From contig USFH01000028.1 of assembly GCA_900553925.1 (NCBI GenBank), positions 1 through 17,013 on the forward strand: 17,013 nt of DNA, written 5' to 3'. Made by a program: the position numbers and the translations under genes. The DNA is from an uncultured Clostridium sp. (lineage in GTDB: Bacteria > Bacillota > Clostridia > Lachnospirales > Lachnospiraceae). This document shows, piece after piece, positions 1 to 8,969 of the stretch (position 1 is its first letter; each line of letters opens with the position of its first letter). Under the pieces are notes generated by a model. It was not told the origin of the DNA. It saw only the letters and a program-made list of their open reading frames with translations, and did no database searches.

Positions 1-2297
1 GCAAATACCTGCCCGGACAAATCACCAAGACCAAACATTTCGGCATATTTTGTGATGCGTTCAATTCCGTAAGCATCGTTGTAGTGACCATCCTTGACTG
101 CAAGGTCATATCCGAGATTATAGAAGAACAGGTTACAGGAATGCTGGATTCCTCCGACAACATTCAGACCGCCATGTGCACTGTCCCCCCAGCATTTTGC
201 GGGAGGGGTGATCTTGTCAAAAAGTCCGTTACAGTAATAGATGGAACCGGTATCAATCACCTCTTCGCTCAGTCCTGCGATGGACACAAGCGGTTTGTAG
301 GTAGAACCGGGAGCTGTTAACTGCTGGCTTGCCCGGTTGTAAAGCGGTCTGGTCTTATCGTTCAGCAGTTTTGTATAATAGCCGCTGTCTACTTCATTCG
401 TCAGATAATTGTTGTCATAGCTTGGATAACTGACATAGGCTTTAACATCACCCGTATTGACATCTGTAACAATGGCAGAACCGGAACAGATATCAAGCGC
501 GAGCATGGCAGGTGTAATATCCTGACTCTTGATTTTCTTACGCATGAAGTCATAAGCCCCGTAATTACCGGCAGAATATTCCTGATATTCTGTGTCGCCG
601 TCAACATTCAGGATTCCCTGGTCGTACAGGAGCTGAACAACACTATCTCCGGATATCTCCCCGGATTGTAACATAACCTTGATCACGAGTTTGTCGAATT
701 CGGTATCAGCACTTAAATATTCTATAATATAATCGCATAATGCACTATAAATCTCGTCATTATCATAATAATCACTTTCAACATTCAGTGCCGACAGATC
801 GATTGCTTCTTTGCTGATTGCATATTTGAGGTAATGTTCAAGGGACGTTAAACCGCTCGTATAATCAATAAATTCCTTGTCATCCTTGTCAATCATAGAT
901 GTATGGAAGACATCTTCTTCACTCAGAAATTCACATATATACTCCATATAATGCTGATAATTCTCGTCAAGCTCTGACAATGGTGTAAAATCTTTGGTCA
1001 GAATGCGGTTGATGGAATCGAGTGTTGCTTCCTGCTGCGATTCGATTGCTGTTATAATATTTTTTTCTGTAGCAGTTGCATCTTCTGACTTCATATGATC
1101 CAGGGAGAAGATATTATTGTTGAACAAACCGAAATAGACATCAGTAATCGCAATGCTTGCATTTTCCTTGGCAACAACATTGTATGCCGGTGTCAGATAT
1201 GTCAGGATAATGGATGTGATTTCATCTTCCAGTGTATCATAACAGTATTTTTGGAGATTTGAATCTAACGTCAGGTAAACATCATTTCCGGCAGTGGCAG
1301 GCTTGGACTCTACCGTGTTGATTACCTTTCCGAGATTGTCAACATACATGGTCTCGGACCCGTTTATTCCTCTAAGGTAAGACTCGCAATACTGTTCAAT
1401 ACCGGTTTTTCCGATTATTTCATCGTTCGTGTACTGCTCGTCTTCCTCTAGTTCGGCATTCTTTTCTTTTAATTCGTCATCCGAAATCGCACCTACATAT
1501 CCGATTACGTGAGCAAAGTATTTTGCATCGTTATAACGGCGCAATGATTTGACAGCTACAGACATGCCGGGAAGCTCATCTGCATGCTCCGTGATTGCAG
1601 CGTTGCTTGTTTCACTGATGTCATAGGCAATTGTAACAGGTACATATTGCTGGTAACGGTTCATCCAGAGCTTATACCGGACACCTACGATTTTCAGGTC
1701 GTCGGTTTTGCTATAGGAATCAGAAACATTAAATATTTTTTCGTTCAGATACTTCATGACATCATCGGCAGTTGCGTTCTTCTGTTCATCAGGCATGCTG
1801 TCAAAATCTGTTTTTGCATAGACATCCTTTAGAAAGTTCTTAAGCAGCTGATCTTTTAATGTAAACTGAAAATTGCCGTCGGCATCGAGCTTGATTGGGA
1901 AATCCAGAGTCAGGGAATCACCGTTTTTTTCTAATATCTGTATGGTTTCGTATACGATCTGGTTTTTCAGCTCATTTTCACTGATGTTAAGCTCGTTTGC
2001 CTTTGCTGTCTGTGAGGTATCATTACTGAATACAACGGAATAAGAAAGCTCGTTATAGGCGATCAGCTTCCCATTGCAGTCAAAGATGTTGCCACGTACA
2101 GAGTCGATGGAAAGTGTCTTTTTTGATTTATATACGAAGTTTTCTGCGTGTTCGGAACCTTCCTTGATCTGCAGGACAAAAAGCTGATGTACAAGGATGG
2201 AGAATAAAACAAGAACAACCACAGTCACCGGGAACAGACGGCTTTTTACATAGTCGACGATAATTTCTTTAATTGAGGACAATATTTCACGAAGCAT
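1..2297 (-). CDS. mrdA: Penicillin-binding protein 2 (elongation transpeptidase), 3' end beyond window
   Basis: Class B PBP that cross-links peptidoglycan during side-wall elongation, working with RodA and MreC/MreD at the membrane. The frame is open from the ATG at 2297 to the left edge (about 765 codons seen). Residues 19-45 form an N-terminal membrane anchor. A PBP-dimer motif RGNIFD follows near residue 70, with CNG where DRNG is usual. The catalytic SxxK is S665-T-Y-K668 (after PG) and SxN is S720-C-N722; the KTG motif must lie outside. The nucleophile is far later than in classical PBP2 (around residue 330 in E. coli), because about 230 extra residues sit between the LDSNLQK helix (near 345-355) and the GSAIVTDVNTG strand (near 604). 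The start lies 3 bases after the mreD stop, with a GAAAGAAG ribosome site inside mreD. Family assignment is firm; the symbol rests on the mreCD context. Confidence 0.93.
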   Translation of the reverse strand, partial: MLREILSSIKEIIVDYVKSRLFPVTVVVLVLFSILVHQLFVLQIKEGSEHAENFVYKSKKTLSIDSVRGNIFDCNGKLIAYNELSYSVVFSNDTSQTAKANELNISENELKNQIVYETIQILEKNGDSLTLDFPIKLDADGNFQFTLKDQLLKNFLKDVYAKTDFDSMPDEQKNATADDVMKYLNEKIFNVSDSYSKTDDLKIVGVRYKLWMNRYQQYVPVTIAYDISETSNAAITEHADELPGMSVAVKSLRRYNDAKYFAHVIGYVGAISDDELKEKNAELEEDEQYTNDEIIGKTGIEQYCESYLRGINGSETMYVDNLGKVINTVESKPATAGNDVYLTLDSNLQKYCYDTLEDEITSIILTYLTPAYNVVAKENASIAITDVYFGLFNNNIFSLDHMKSEDATATEKNIITAIESQQEATLDSINRILTKDFTPLSELDENYQHYMEYICEFLSEEDVFHTSMIDKDDKEFIDYTSGLTSLEHYLKYAISKEAIDLSALNVESDYYDNDEIYSALCDYIIEYLSADTEFDKLVIKVMLQSGEISGDSVVQLLYDQGILNVDGDTEYQEYSAGNYGAYDFMRKKIKSQDITPAMLALDICSGSAIVTDVNTGDVKAYVSYPSYDNNYLTNEVDSGYYTKLLNDKTRPLYNRASQQLTAPGSTYKPLVSIAGLSEEVIDTGSIYYCNGLFDKITPPAKCWGDSAHGGLNVVGGIQHSCNLFFYNLGYDLAVKDGHYNDAYGIERITKYAEMFGLGDLSGQVF

Positions 2298-2300
2298 AGT

Positions 2301-2807
2301 TTACTCATCTTCTTTCAGTCGTTTGTTGATAAATACATATATTTTATAAATCAGAACAGTTAATAAAGCGGTGCATAGTATCTCCGGCAGAATTACATGA
2401 AGCAGATAGATGCCATAATTGGTTTTATTATGCAGCAGGAATCCTACTATAAAAATAACGGTGTTGAATAAGAAATCATCCACAATGACAACAATCAATG
2501 GGAGAAGTACATCTTCCAGCATATAATTCTTGTGAAAAAAGCCATTTATATAGCCGATAAACATATATAAAAGCATATACGGACCGAGTACCGTTGAGAA
2601 GAACGTGTCAACAAGCAGCCCGCTAAAAGCACCCACAAGCAACCCTTCTTTCCGTCCACGCATGAGTCCGAAAGACATCGTCAGGATTAAAAGCAGGTTC
2701 GGTGTAGTGCTGCTTAGACTGTGAAAACCAAAAATGGTTGATTGTAATACGAAATTAATGACGATTAAAACCGCCAGCGTAATGATTCGTTTGATTGTGT
2801 GTTTCAT
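2301..2807 (-). CDS. mreD: Rod shape-determining protein MreD
   Basis: Small polytopic membrane protein of the elongasome, partner of MreC and PBP2. The 168 residues are almost wholly hydrophobic with about five or six membrane spans, and the segment FGLMRGRKEGLLVGAFSGLLVD is typical of MreD (MRGRKEG loop followed by a Gly-rich helix). The frame is open further upstream to 2876, but I chose the ATG at 2807. It gives the usual MreD start (MKHTIKR), avoids overlapping the mreC end, and has AGGAAG about 8 bases upstream. The gap to the mreC stop is 22 bases and to the mrdA start 3 bases, so mreC, mreD and mrdA are surely co-transcribed. Confidence 0.92.
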   Translation of the reverse strand: MKHTIKRIITLAVLIVINFVLQSTIFGFHSLSSTTPNLLLILTMSFGLMRGRKEGLLVGAFSGLLVDTFFSTVLGPYMLLYMFIGYINGFFHKNYMLEDVLLPLIVVIVDDFLFNTVIFIVGFLLHNKTNYGIYLLHVILPEILCTALLTVLIYKIYVFINKRLKEDE

Positions 2808-2829
2808 GATATCAATCTTCCTATAGTAA

Positions 2830-3684
2830 TTATTTGGCTGGAACAGTCTTCTTCTGGGCCGTGATGACAAGTACATCGGTAATATTCGAGAAGTCTACTG
2901 CCGGTGTAATGTAAGCAGTCATCGTTAGATTATTCGAATCGTAGGTTGTCTTTGCAACATAGCCAATAATCAATCCGGAGTGATATAAGTCGGAAATCGG
3001 GGAAGTCACGACTTTATCTCCGATGGATACGTTTGCATCTTTGTTGATATTTTCAACTAACAGATATCCCTGATCATACAGATTCAGATCTCCTTTTACG
3101 GTACATAGTGCGTTTGCCGGCATGACTTTGGCACTGACATTTGAATTATCATCGATAACTGCCCGCACCTTTGCATAGTCATCAAAGCACTCTGTTACGA
3201 TTCCCGCGAGCCCGTCTCCGCACAATACATTGGATCCTTTGGACAGTCCTTGTTTTGTACCTTTGTCGATGTAGAAGGTGCTAAACCAGGATGTAGAATC
3301 TTTGGCGAATACGTGAGCGGCTGTCATCTCATAATCCGGATAGGATTCATCTAACGCATACAAATCTCTGAGTTCCTGCAATTCCAGCATTTTGTTCTGA
3401 TAATTGGTAATCTCCTGTTTGCACGATGCAAGCTCAGCCTGTAGTGCCTCGTTCTCCTGTGTCAGCTCCTTGATCTGATTCAGGTTCTTCACCTTGGAAT
3501 CGGTCCAGAGACCGATCTCGTTGATTCCTTTCTGAATCGGTGTGACCAGAGCACTTGTCACGCGTTTGATTCCGGCAACCTGTGGTGCTGCAATATAAGA
3601 CAGTACAATCAGAAGAATGCCGATTACCGTAAATGCAAGCAGCAGATATTTAGGTGGGATATCTTTACGTCTGTCATATCTCAT
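2830..3684 (-). CDS. mreC: Rod shape-determining protein MreC
   Basis: Bitopic scaffold of the elongation machinery that binds PBP2 outside the membrane. The 284 residues show a short basic cytoplasmic start (MRYDRRKD), one membrane span at about 13-33, a coiled coil at about 62-112 (NLNQIKELTQENEALQAE and following heptads), then the extracytoplasmic beta-rich domain with the typical KGTKQGLSKGSNV and GLAGIVTE turns and a late GLIIGYV strand. Length fits the family. Its ATG overlaps the radC stop as ATGA, which implies translational coupling. The usual mreB is not found just upstream; radC takes that place. Confidence 0.95.
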   Translation of the reverse strand: MRYDRRKDIPPKYLLLAFTVIGILLIVLSYIAAPQVAGIKRVTSALVTPIQKGINEIGLWTDSKVKNLNQIKELTQENEALQAELASCKQEITNYQNKMLELQELRDLYALDESYPDYEMTAAHVFAKDSTSWFSTFYIDKGTKQGLSKGSNVLCGDGLAGIVTECFDDYAKVRAVIDDNSNVSAKVMPANALCTVKGDLNLYDQGYLLVENINKDANVSIGDKVVTSPISDLYHSGLIIGYVAKTTYDSNNLTMTAYITPAVDFSNITDVLVITAQKKTVPAK

Positions 3685-4370
3685 AAAATGCCTCTTTCCA
3701 GCATACTGAAATAGGAATCACCGGCAACTACAATATGGTCGGATAAACCAATGCCTAACACCTCTCCCGCCTGACGGATCCGGAGTGTTGACTGGATATC
3801 TGCCTCGCTCGGGGTAACGTTCCCGGATGGGTGGTTGTGTACAAGTACAATATACACTGCCTCATAGCGGAGCGCATGTACAAATATTTCTCTTGGAGAC
3901 ATGTGTGCCTGATTGACCGTTCCGGTTGATAACTCTATTTCCTTTATTAAAGTATGCGCATTTGTTAATAACAATAAAAATGTTTTTTCAACATTCAGGA
4001 ATCTGCACTTCTCCCTATAATACGCTCCAATTGTGTCAGGAGTATGAAAATCCATCTTTTTTTCGAGTTTTTCCAGATTCATTCGTTTGGAAATCTCGGC
4101 AAGTGCCTGCAATTGCATGGATTTTACTTTGCCGATACCGGGGATCTGCATAAGCTCCTGTGGTAAAAGCAGATGGAGTCCGAGAAGCCCTTTTTGCGTA
4201 TTGTGCGCATTTAACACACGGTTCGCAAGATCTAAGACACTCGTATCTTTTGTTCCGCTCCGCATAATGATAGCCAATAATTCTGCGTCGGAAAGAACAG
4301 AGATACCGAAGTGCTCGGCCTTCTCATAGGGACGTTCACAGATTGCTAAATCTTTCACTAAAATATTCAT
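3681..4370 (-). CDS. radC: RadC-family JAB/MPN domain protein
   Basis: RadC-like protein of 229 residues. The N-terminal half carries a helix-hairpin-helix-like segment (LMQIPGIGKVKSMQLQALAE). The C-terminal half is a JAB1/MPN metalloprotease-like domain with the metal motif H178-N-H180-P-S-G ... S188-x-x-D191. The cellular role is unsettled: the old DNA-repair assignment for E. coli RadC is not supported, and family members are typed only as putative metallo-isopeptidases. A position upstream of the mre genes is common in Firmicutes. Start ATG at 4370 has AAAGGAG about 7 bases upstream. The 55 bases back to the previous gene's stop hold no terminator I can see, so it is probably read through from ynbB. 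Confidence 0.9.
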   Translation of the reverse strand: MNILVKDLAICERPYEKAEHFGISVLSDAELLAIIMRSGTKDTSVLDLANRVLNAHNTQKGLLGLHLLLPQELMQIPGIGKVKSMQLQALAEISKRMNLEKLEKKMDFHTPDTIGAYYREKCRFLNVEKTFLLLLTNAHTLIKEIELSTGTVNQAHMSPREIFVHALRYEAVYIVLVHNHPSGNVTPSEADIQSTLRIRQAGEVLGIGLSDHIVVAGDSYFSMLERGIL

Positions 4371-4425
4371 AGATAGCTCCTTTCGCCTCTCCGGGTGCTA
4401 AAGACCTATCATTCTGTTGCCTAGT

Positions 4426-5718
4426 CTAACATACAACCAGACCTTTTTCTACCATTTTTTCAAGCGACATCATAATACCGAACTTCGCATGCGGGTAGGT
4501 AAGACCGCCCTGAAAATAAACGGCATATGGCTCTTTCATCGGGGCATCCGCAGAAAGCTCAATGGAAGCACCGGATACAAATGCACCGGCAGCCATGATA
4601 ACCTGGCTGTCATATCCCGGCATATCCCATGGAATCGGGGTTACGAAGCTGTCAACCGGTGCGGCCGCCTGGATTCCCTCGCAGAATGCCTGAATATATT
4701 CCGGTTTACCAAACTCAACCGCCTGAATGATATCATAACGTGGCTCCGTGGCATTTGGGATGGATTTGAAATGCAGGCGTTCGTATACATTTGCCGCAAA
4801 AATCGCACCTTTCAGTGCCGCTGCGGTAACGGTTGGTGCAAGGAACAAGCCTTGTGCAATCGGGCGGGTTGCATTTAAGGATGCTCCGACCTCTTTGCCT
4901 AGTCCCGGTGTTGTAAGCCGGTAAGCACAGTTTTCGATATATTCTTTTTTACCGCAGATATATCCACCGATTGGAGCAAGTCCTCCTCCCGGATTCTTGA
5001 TCAGAGAACCGACAACCATATCGGCACCGACATCGGAAGGCTCAATCGTCTCCACGAATTCGCCATAACAGTTGTCAACCATGCAGATGACATCCGGCTT
5101 GATGGATTTCACAAATGAAATCAGTTCGCCAATCTGTTCGACGGATAAGGTTGGTCGTACATCGTATCCCTTGGAACGCTGGATTTCAATCAGCTTTGTC
5201 TTGTCGTTGATGCTTTTACGGATGTTGTCATAGTCAAAGCTGCCATCCGGCAACAGATCTACCTTGCGGAAACCGATGCCGAATTCTGCAAGGGAACCCT
5301 TGGATTCGCGGATACCGATGACACCTTCTAAGGTATCATAGACTTTGCCGACCGGAGATAAGATCTCGTCCCCCGGACGCAGGTTTGCAGACAGGGCAAT
5401 CGAAAGCGCATGGGTACCGCAGGTGATCTGCTGACGTACCAGCGCATCCTCCGTATGGAACACATGGGCATAAATCTCCTCAACCGCTTCTCTTCCACGG
5501 TCATTATACCCATATCCGGTTGTGCCATTCAGATGGGATTCTGAGAATCCCGCCTTCTGCATCGCCGAGATTACCTTAATCTGGTTTTGCTCTGCGATAC
5601 GGTCAATCTCTTGAAAACGAGAAAGCAATGTCTGTTCGGTTGCCTCACAGAAATCGTAGACAGATTCTTTGATTCCAAGACTTAAATAGTAGTTCTTAAT
5701 TTCATTGGTTGCACTCAT
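4426..5718 (-). CDS. ynbB: PLP-dependent methionine gamma-lyase-like (YnbB / aluminium-resistance family)
   Basis: 430-residue fold-type I PLP enzyme of the YnbB family (Pfam Met_gamma_lyase, once called aluminium resistance protein). Seen features: TGYGYNDRGRE near the start, a cofactor-phosphate region RQQITCGTHALSIAL, the PLP-ring aspartate in MVDNCYGEFVE, and the Schiff-base lysine K241 in GSLIKNPGGGLAPIGGY. It probably cleaves a sulfur amino acid, but the physiological substrate is not known for this family and I do not assign one. The ATG at 5718 lies inside the miaA 3' end (17-base overlap) with AGGAG 6-7 bases upstream. In Bacillus the family member also lies next to miaA and hfq; no hfq is present between them here. 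Confidence 0.88.
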   Translation of the reverse strand: MSATNEIKNYYLSLGIKESVYDFCEATEQTLLSRFQEIDRIAEQNQIKVISAMQKAGFSESHLNGTTGYGYNDRGREAVEEIYAHVFHTEDALVRQQITCGTHALSIALSANLRPGDEILSPVGKVYDTLEGVIGIRESKGSLAEFGIGFRKVDLLPDGSFDYDNIRKSINDKTKLIEIQRSKGYDVRPTLSVEQIGELISFVKSIKPDVICMVDNCYGEFVETIEPSDVGADMVVGSLIKNPGGGLAPIGGYICGKKEYIENCAYRLTTPGLGKEVGASLNATRPIAQGLFLAPTVTAAALKGAIFAANVYERLHFKSIPNATEPRYDIIQAVEFGKPEYIQAFCEGIQAAAPVDSFVTPIPWDMPGYDSQVIMAAGAFVSGASIELSADAPMKEPYAVYFQGGLTYPHAKFGIMMSLEKMVEKGLVVC

Positions 5719-6679
5719 AATGTTCTCCTATTATATTTTTCTCTGCAAGATGCGTTAAAATCGCATCCTCCAGCTTCCGGTCCGTGTCTAAGACATCTTT
5801 GTCAAGCCAGATCACATCACGTTCCCGACGGAACCACGTGAGCTGGCGCTTCGCAAAGTGACGGGTATCGCGTTTTAGAATCCGTATCGCTTCCGGCAGA
5901 TCGTAGGAACCGTTTAAGTAGCCAAGTATCTCCTTGTATCCGATTCCCTGCATGCTTGTATCATCTGCAGTCAGATGGTAGGTCTCAACTAAGGAACGGA
6001 CTTCTTCTACAAGTCCCTGTGTGAGCATTTCGTCAATGCGCTGTTCAATCGTCTCGTATAAGTCCGCGCGGTTCCTGGTCAGTACAAAATATGCAAAGTT
6101 GTATGGAGATGTCTTCTCACGCTCCGTCTCATTGTGTGTTGAGAATTTCTTCCCGGTCTGATGGAAATATTCCAATGCACGGATGACTCTCTGCCGGTTG
6201 TTTGCGTGAATTGCCTGTGCGGATTCCGGATCGCATGCCGCAAGCATCGCATGCAGATAGTCGTTCCCTTTTTCATCTCCAATGGATTCTAATTCCTTAC
6301 GGTAACCATCTTCGGTTTCTTCGTCGAAAGAAATATCATATAGAAGCGCCTGAATGTAAAATCCGGTTCCACCTGTAATGATTGGAATATGTCCGCGTTC
6401 ATAGATGCCGGACATCGCTTCTTCAGCGTATTTCTTGAATTCCATGACATTGAAGCTGTCCTTCGGATCCAAAATATCAATCAGATGATGTGGAATTCCC
6501 TGCATCTCCTGTGGCATGATCTTCGCAGAACCGATATCAAAATGGCGGTATACCTGTATGGAATCGGCAGATACGATCTCGCCTCCGATATCTCTAGCAA
6601 GCTTCAGGGAAAGTGCGGTTTTGCCAACTGCAGTCGGTCCGGTCAGTATGATTAAATTGTTCCTGTTTTCCTGATTCAT
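5702..6679 (-). CDS. miaA: tRNA dimethylallyltransferase MiaA
   Basis: Transfers the dimethylallyl group from DMAPP to N6 of A37 in tRNAs reading UNN codons (i6A), the substrate later methylthiolated by MiaB at the head of this operon. The 325 residues contain the P-loop GPTAVGKT (14-21), DSIQVYRHFDIGSAK from residue 39 with the conserved catalytic Asp39, GIPHHLIDILDP (61-72), TGGTGFYIQALLYD near 101-114 and the later GIGYKEILGYL segment. Length is normal. The ATG at 6679 has AGGATC about 6-7 bases upstream and follows the mutL stop after 42 bases. A weak internal promoter in that gap cannot be excluded. Confidence 0.97.
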   Translation of the reverse strand: MNQENRNNLIILTGPTAVGKTALSLKLARDIGGEIVSADSIQVYRHFDIGSAKIMPQEMQGIPHHLIDILDPKDSFNVMEFKKYAEEAMSGIYERGHIPIITGGTGFYIQALLYDISFDEETEDGYRKELESIGDEKGNDYLHAMLAACDPESAQAIHANNRQRVIRALEYFHQTGKKFSTHNETEREKTSPYNFAYFVLTRNRADLYETIEQRIDEMLTQGLVEEVRSLVETYHLTADDTSMQGIGYKEILGYLNGSYDLPEAIRILKRDTRHFAKRQLTWFRRERDVIWLDKDVLDTDRKLEDAILTHLAEKNIIGEHYECNQ

Positions 6680-6721
6680 AAATCTGATCCTGTTGTTTTA
6701 CTATATTTTTCAGTTGTCTTG

Positions 6722-8914
6722 TCAGACAATCCTATGGAATTTCTTCTCTAGTTCGTCCTTGCTCATGGAGATGATGGTTGGTCTGCCGTGTGGACATGTA
6801 TATGGGTTCTCTAAGCTTAACAGCTTGTCAACCAATGCATCTGCCTCCTGAAACGATAGATTCATGTTGCCCTTTACTGCAGCTTTGCATGCCATCGTAG
6901 ATAATTTTTTTATAAACAAGTCGTTTGACATGTAGCCGGAATTTTGAATCAGGGATCCGACAAATTCCAGAAACATATCACGCCCATGCAGACCAAACAG
7001 GTTCGATGGGACCGCATTTATCTTGAATTCATTTCCTCCGAATTCTTCGATGTCATATCCGATTTTCATGAACAGATCAAAATTATCCAGAATTGCCTGG
7101 CGTTCGGTATATGTAACAGTTAGAACCATTGGAGGCATAAGCTGTTGTGAAAATACCTGTTTGTTCTTCAGGTTTTCCATCAGCTCTTCATACTTTACCT
7201 TTTCGTGTGCCGCGTGTTGATCCATGATATAGAGGTTGTTGTTATATTCAATCAGCCAGTAGGTATCAAATACCTGCCCGATCACACGATGTTTGCTCCT
7301 TGCTTTCTCGGTCAGGAAATCATCATCAAAGAGACTCTCCTGCTTGCCGGCTGTGTATTTGTAGGCAGCTGAGTTCTTATTCATTCTGGACAGATCCGGC
7401 TTAGCGGATGATTCTGCTGTCTGCACCTGTGCTGATTCAGAACTGTCTGGTTGAGCCGTTGCAGTATTCTGTTGCGCAGTCTGTGACGCTGTTGCTGCGT
7501 AATTGCCTTGTTGTACTGTCTGCGCAGTTGTCGAGCCGCTCTGCTGCATTGTCTGTGATACAGTTGGTGAACTACTTTGCTTTGATGTCTGAATTGTAGT
7601 TGTTGAACCGTTTGGCTGCATTGTCTGAGCTGAAGCAGTCGATTTGTTTGTTTGTTGTGCCTGTGCAGATGGTGCGTATACAACGCCATCGTCTGCGACC
7701 ATGTCCGCAATGTTCGGCAGTGGCGTCCCGTTTTTGGCAGCCTCCTGTTCTTCTGCCTTCCGGAGCGATTCTAGGATTTTGTAGGTCGGACTGTAGCTTC
7801 CGGCACGAACATTTTTCTGTGGAATCGTATGAGATTGTGCCCGCCTTGCTTCAAAAGGCTCTGCCGGCTTTCGCTCCGGGTGGGAAATCACAGGATTCGG
7901 ATTTGGATTTTCCCCATCCTTTGGGATAATCTCTTTGTGTGTCAGAGCCAGCTTTACGGCTGTACAGCAGGCCTCAAAAAGCTTCTTCTCGTTATCATAC
8001 TTGAATTCCATCTTGGTCGGATGGACGTTGACATCACATTTTTCCTGCGGAAGATCAAGATACAACACGGTAAACGGAAACTTATGCTGCATAACGAAGG
8101 TACGATATCCCTCTTCAATAGCACGGTTTACGACACTGCTCTTAATGTATCTGTGATTGATAAAATAATTCTCTAATCCTCGGTTTCCTCTTGCAATAAA
8201 CGGTTTTCCGATAAATCCGGACAAGTGAATATCTCCATCGGTATAATCAATCGGGATCAGATTAGCTGTGATATCTCTGCCATATAACTGATAGATTGTA
8301 TCCTTTAGTTTGCCGTTTCCGGAGGTATCGATCTTTGTCTGTCCGTTGGCAATCAGCTTGAATGAAATCTCCGGATGTGACAAAGCAATCCGTGTCAGAA
8401 GATCAAAGATATAGGATCCTTCCGTCATGGACGACTTGAGAAATTTCTTACGTGCAGGTGTATTGAAGAACAGATTACGAACGACAATCGTTGTTCCGTT
8501 TGGAACGCCGACTTCTTTGTATTCAATCTCCTTTCCACCGTGAATGACATACTTTACGCCTGTTAAATCTGTAGCTGTTTTCGTAATCATTTCCGTCTGT
8601 GAGACTGCTGCGATTGTAGAGAGTGCTTCCCCGCGGAAACCAAGCGATAGAATGGAGTTTAAGTCTTCGGCGTGTTCGATTTTGCTTGTTGCATGACGCA
8701 TATAAGCCATACGGACCTCGGATTTATCTATACCACAGCCGTTGTCCGTAACCCGGATGAACGAAGTTCCGCCATCTTTGATCTCTACAGTGATAGCGGT
8801 TGATCCGGCATCAATCGCATTCTCCAGAAGCTCTTTTACTACGGAGGATGGACGTTAGATGACTTCGCCGGCTGCGATTTTATCGATGGTTGCCTTGTCT
8901 AATACTTTTATCAT
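6722..8914 (-). pseudogene. mutL: mutL interrupted by an in-frame TAA at codon 20
   Basis: DNA mismatch-repair ATPase/endonuclease MutL. From the ATG at 8914 (GAGGAT site 7-8 bases upstream) 19 good MutL residues end ..IAAGEVI, then TAA (8855-8857) stands where the family has Glu (GEVIERP). The same frame resumes with RPSSVVKELLENAIDAG and stays open to the TGA at 6722, 731 codons in all. Beyond the stop lie motif I (E28, N32), motif II D57-NGCGI, GFRGEAL (92-98) and LFFNTPARKKFL. The linker is low in complexity (about 416-502). The C-terminal domain has the metal motif DQHAAHEKVKYE (565 on), a clamp-type QQLMPP (590-595) and CPHGRP (707-712), marking an endonuclease-type MutL. The downstream ORF from ATG 8710 (662 aa) lacks motifs I and II. 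Nonsense mutation is the simplest reading; sequencing error is possible. Confidence 0.9.
7400..7669 (-). repeat. Low-complexity Gln/Thr/Ser/Ala linker-coding segment in mutL
   Basis: About 90 codons between the MutL N-terminal and C-terminal domains consist mainly of Q, T, S and A. Degenerate units recur, such as SAQTMQPNGSTTT, VSQTMQQSGSTTAQTVQQ and ASQTAQQNTATAQ. The units match in amino-acid pattern and partly in DNA (ACA-ATG-CAG, CAG-ACA, GGC-TCG-ACA-ACT), which suggests old tandem duplication followed by drift. MutL linkers are known to be disordered and variable in length, so this is not expected to abolish function. Confidence 0.7.
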
Positions 8915-8969
8915 GATTTTATCCTCATCGAATCCTGGGTATTCCCGGATAGAAATACAATTCGTTTGT

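Noticed and set aside
2808..2876. Longer MreD start at 2876
   Set aside because: It would overlap mreC by 47 bases, add a basic non-membrane stretch and lack a ribosome site; the ATG at 2807 is better.
6700..6729. Possible promoter (TTGTCT, 18 bases, TATAGT) before miaA
   Set aside because: The -35 is weak and the spacing not ideal, in an AT-rich gap between co-directional genes; such matches are expected by chance.
8818..8914. Frameshift or stop recoding (for example selenocysteine or pyrrolysine) at mutL codon 20
   Set aside because: The frame is the same on both sides, the codon is TAA (not TGA or TAG), and Glu is the family residue; a plain point mutation fits best.
8932..8950. Bulged hairpin (ATCCTGGG/CCCGGAT) just before the mutL ribosome site
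   Set aside because: The stem is short with a bulge and has no T-run. It is neither a terminator nor a known regulatory fold.
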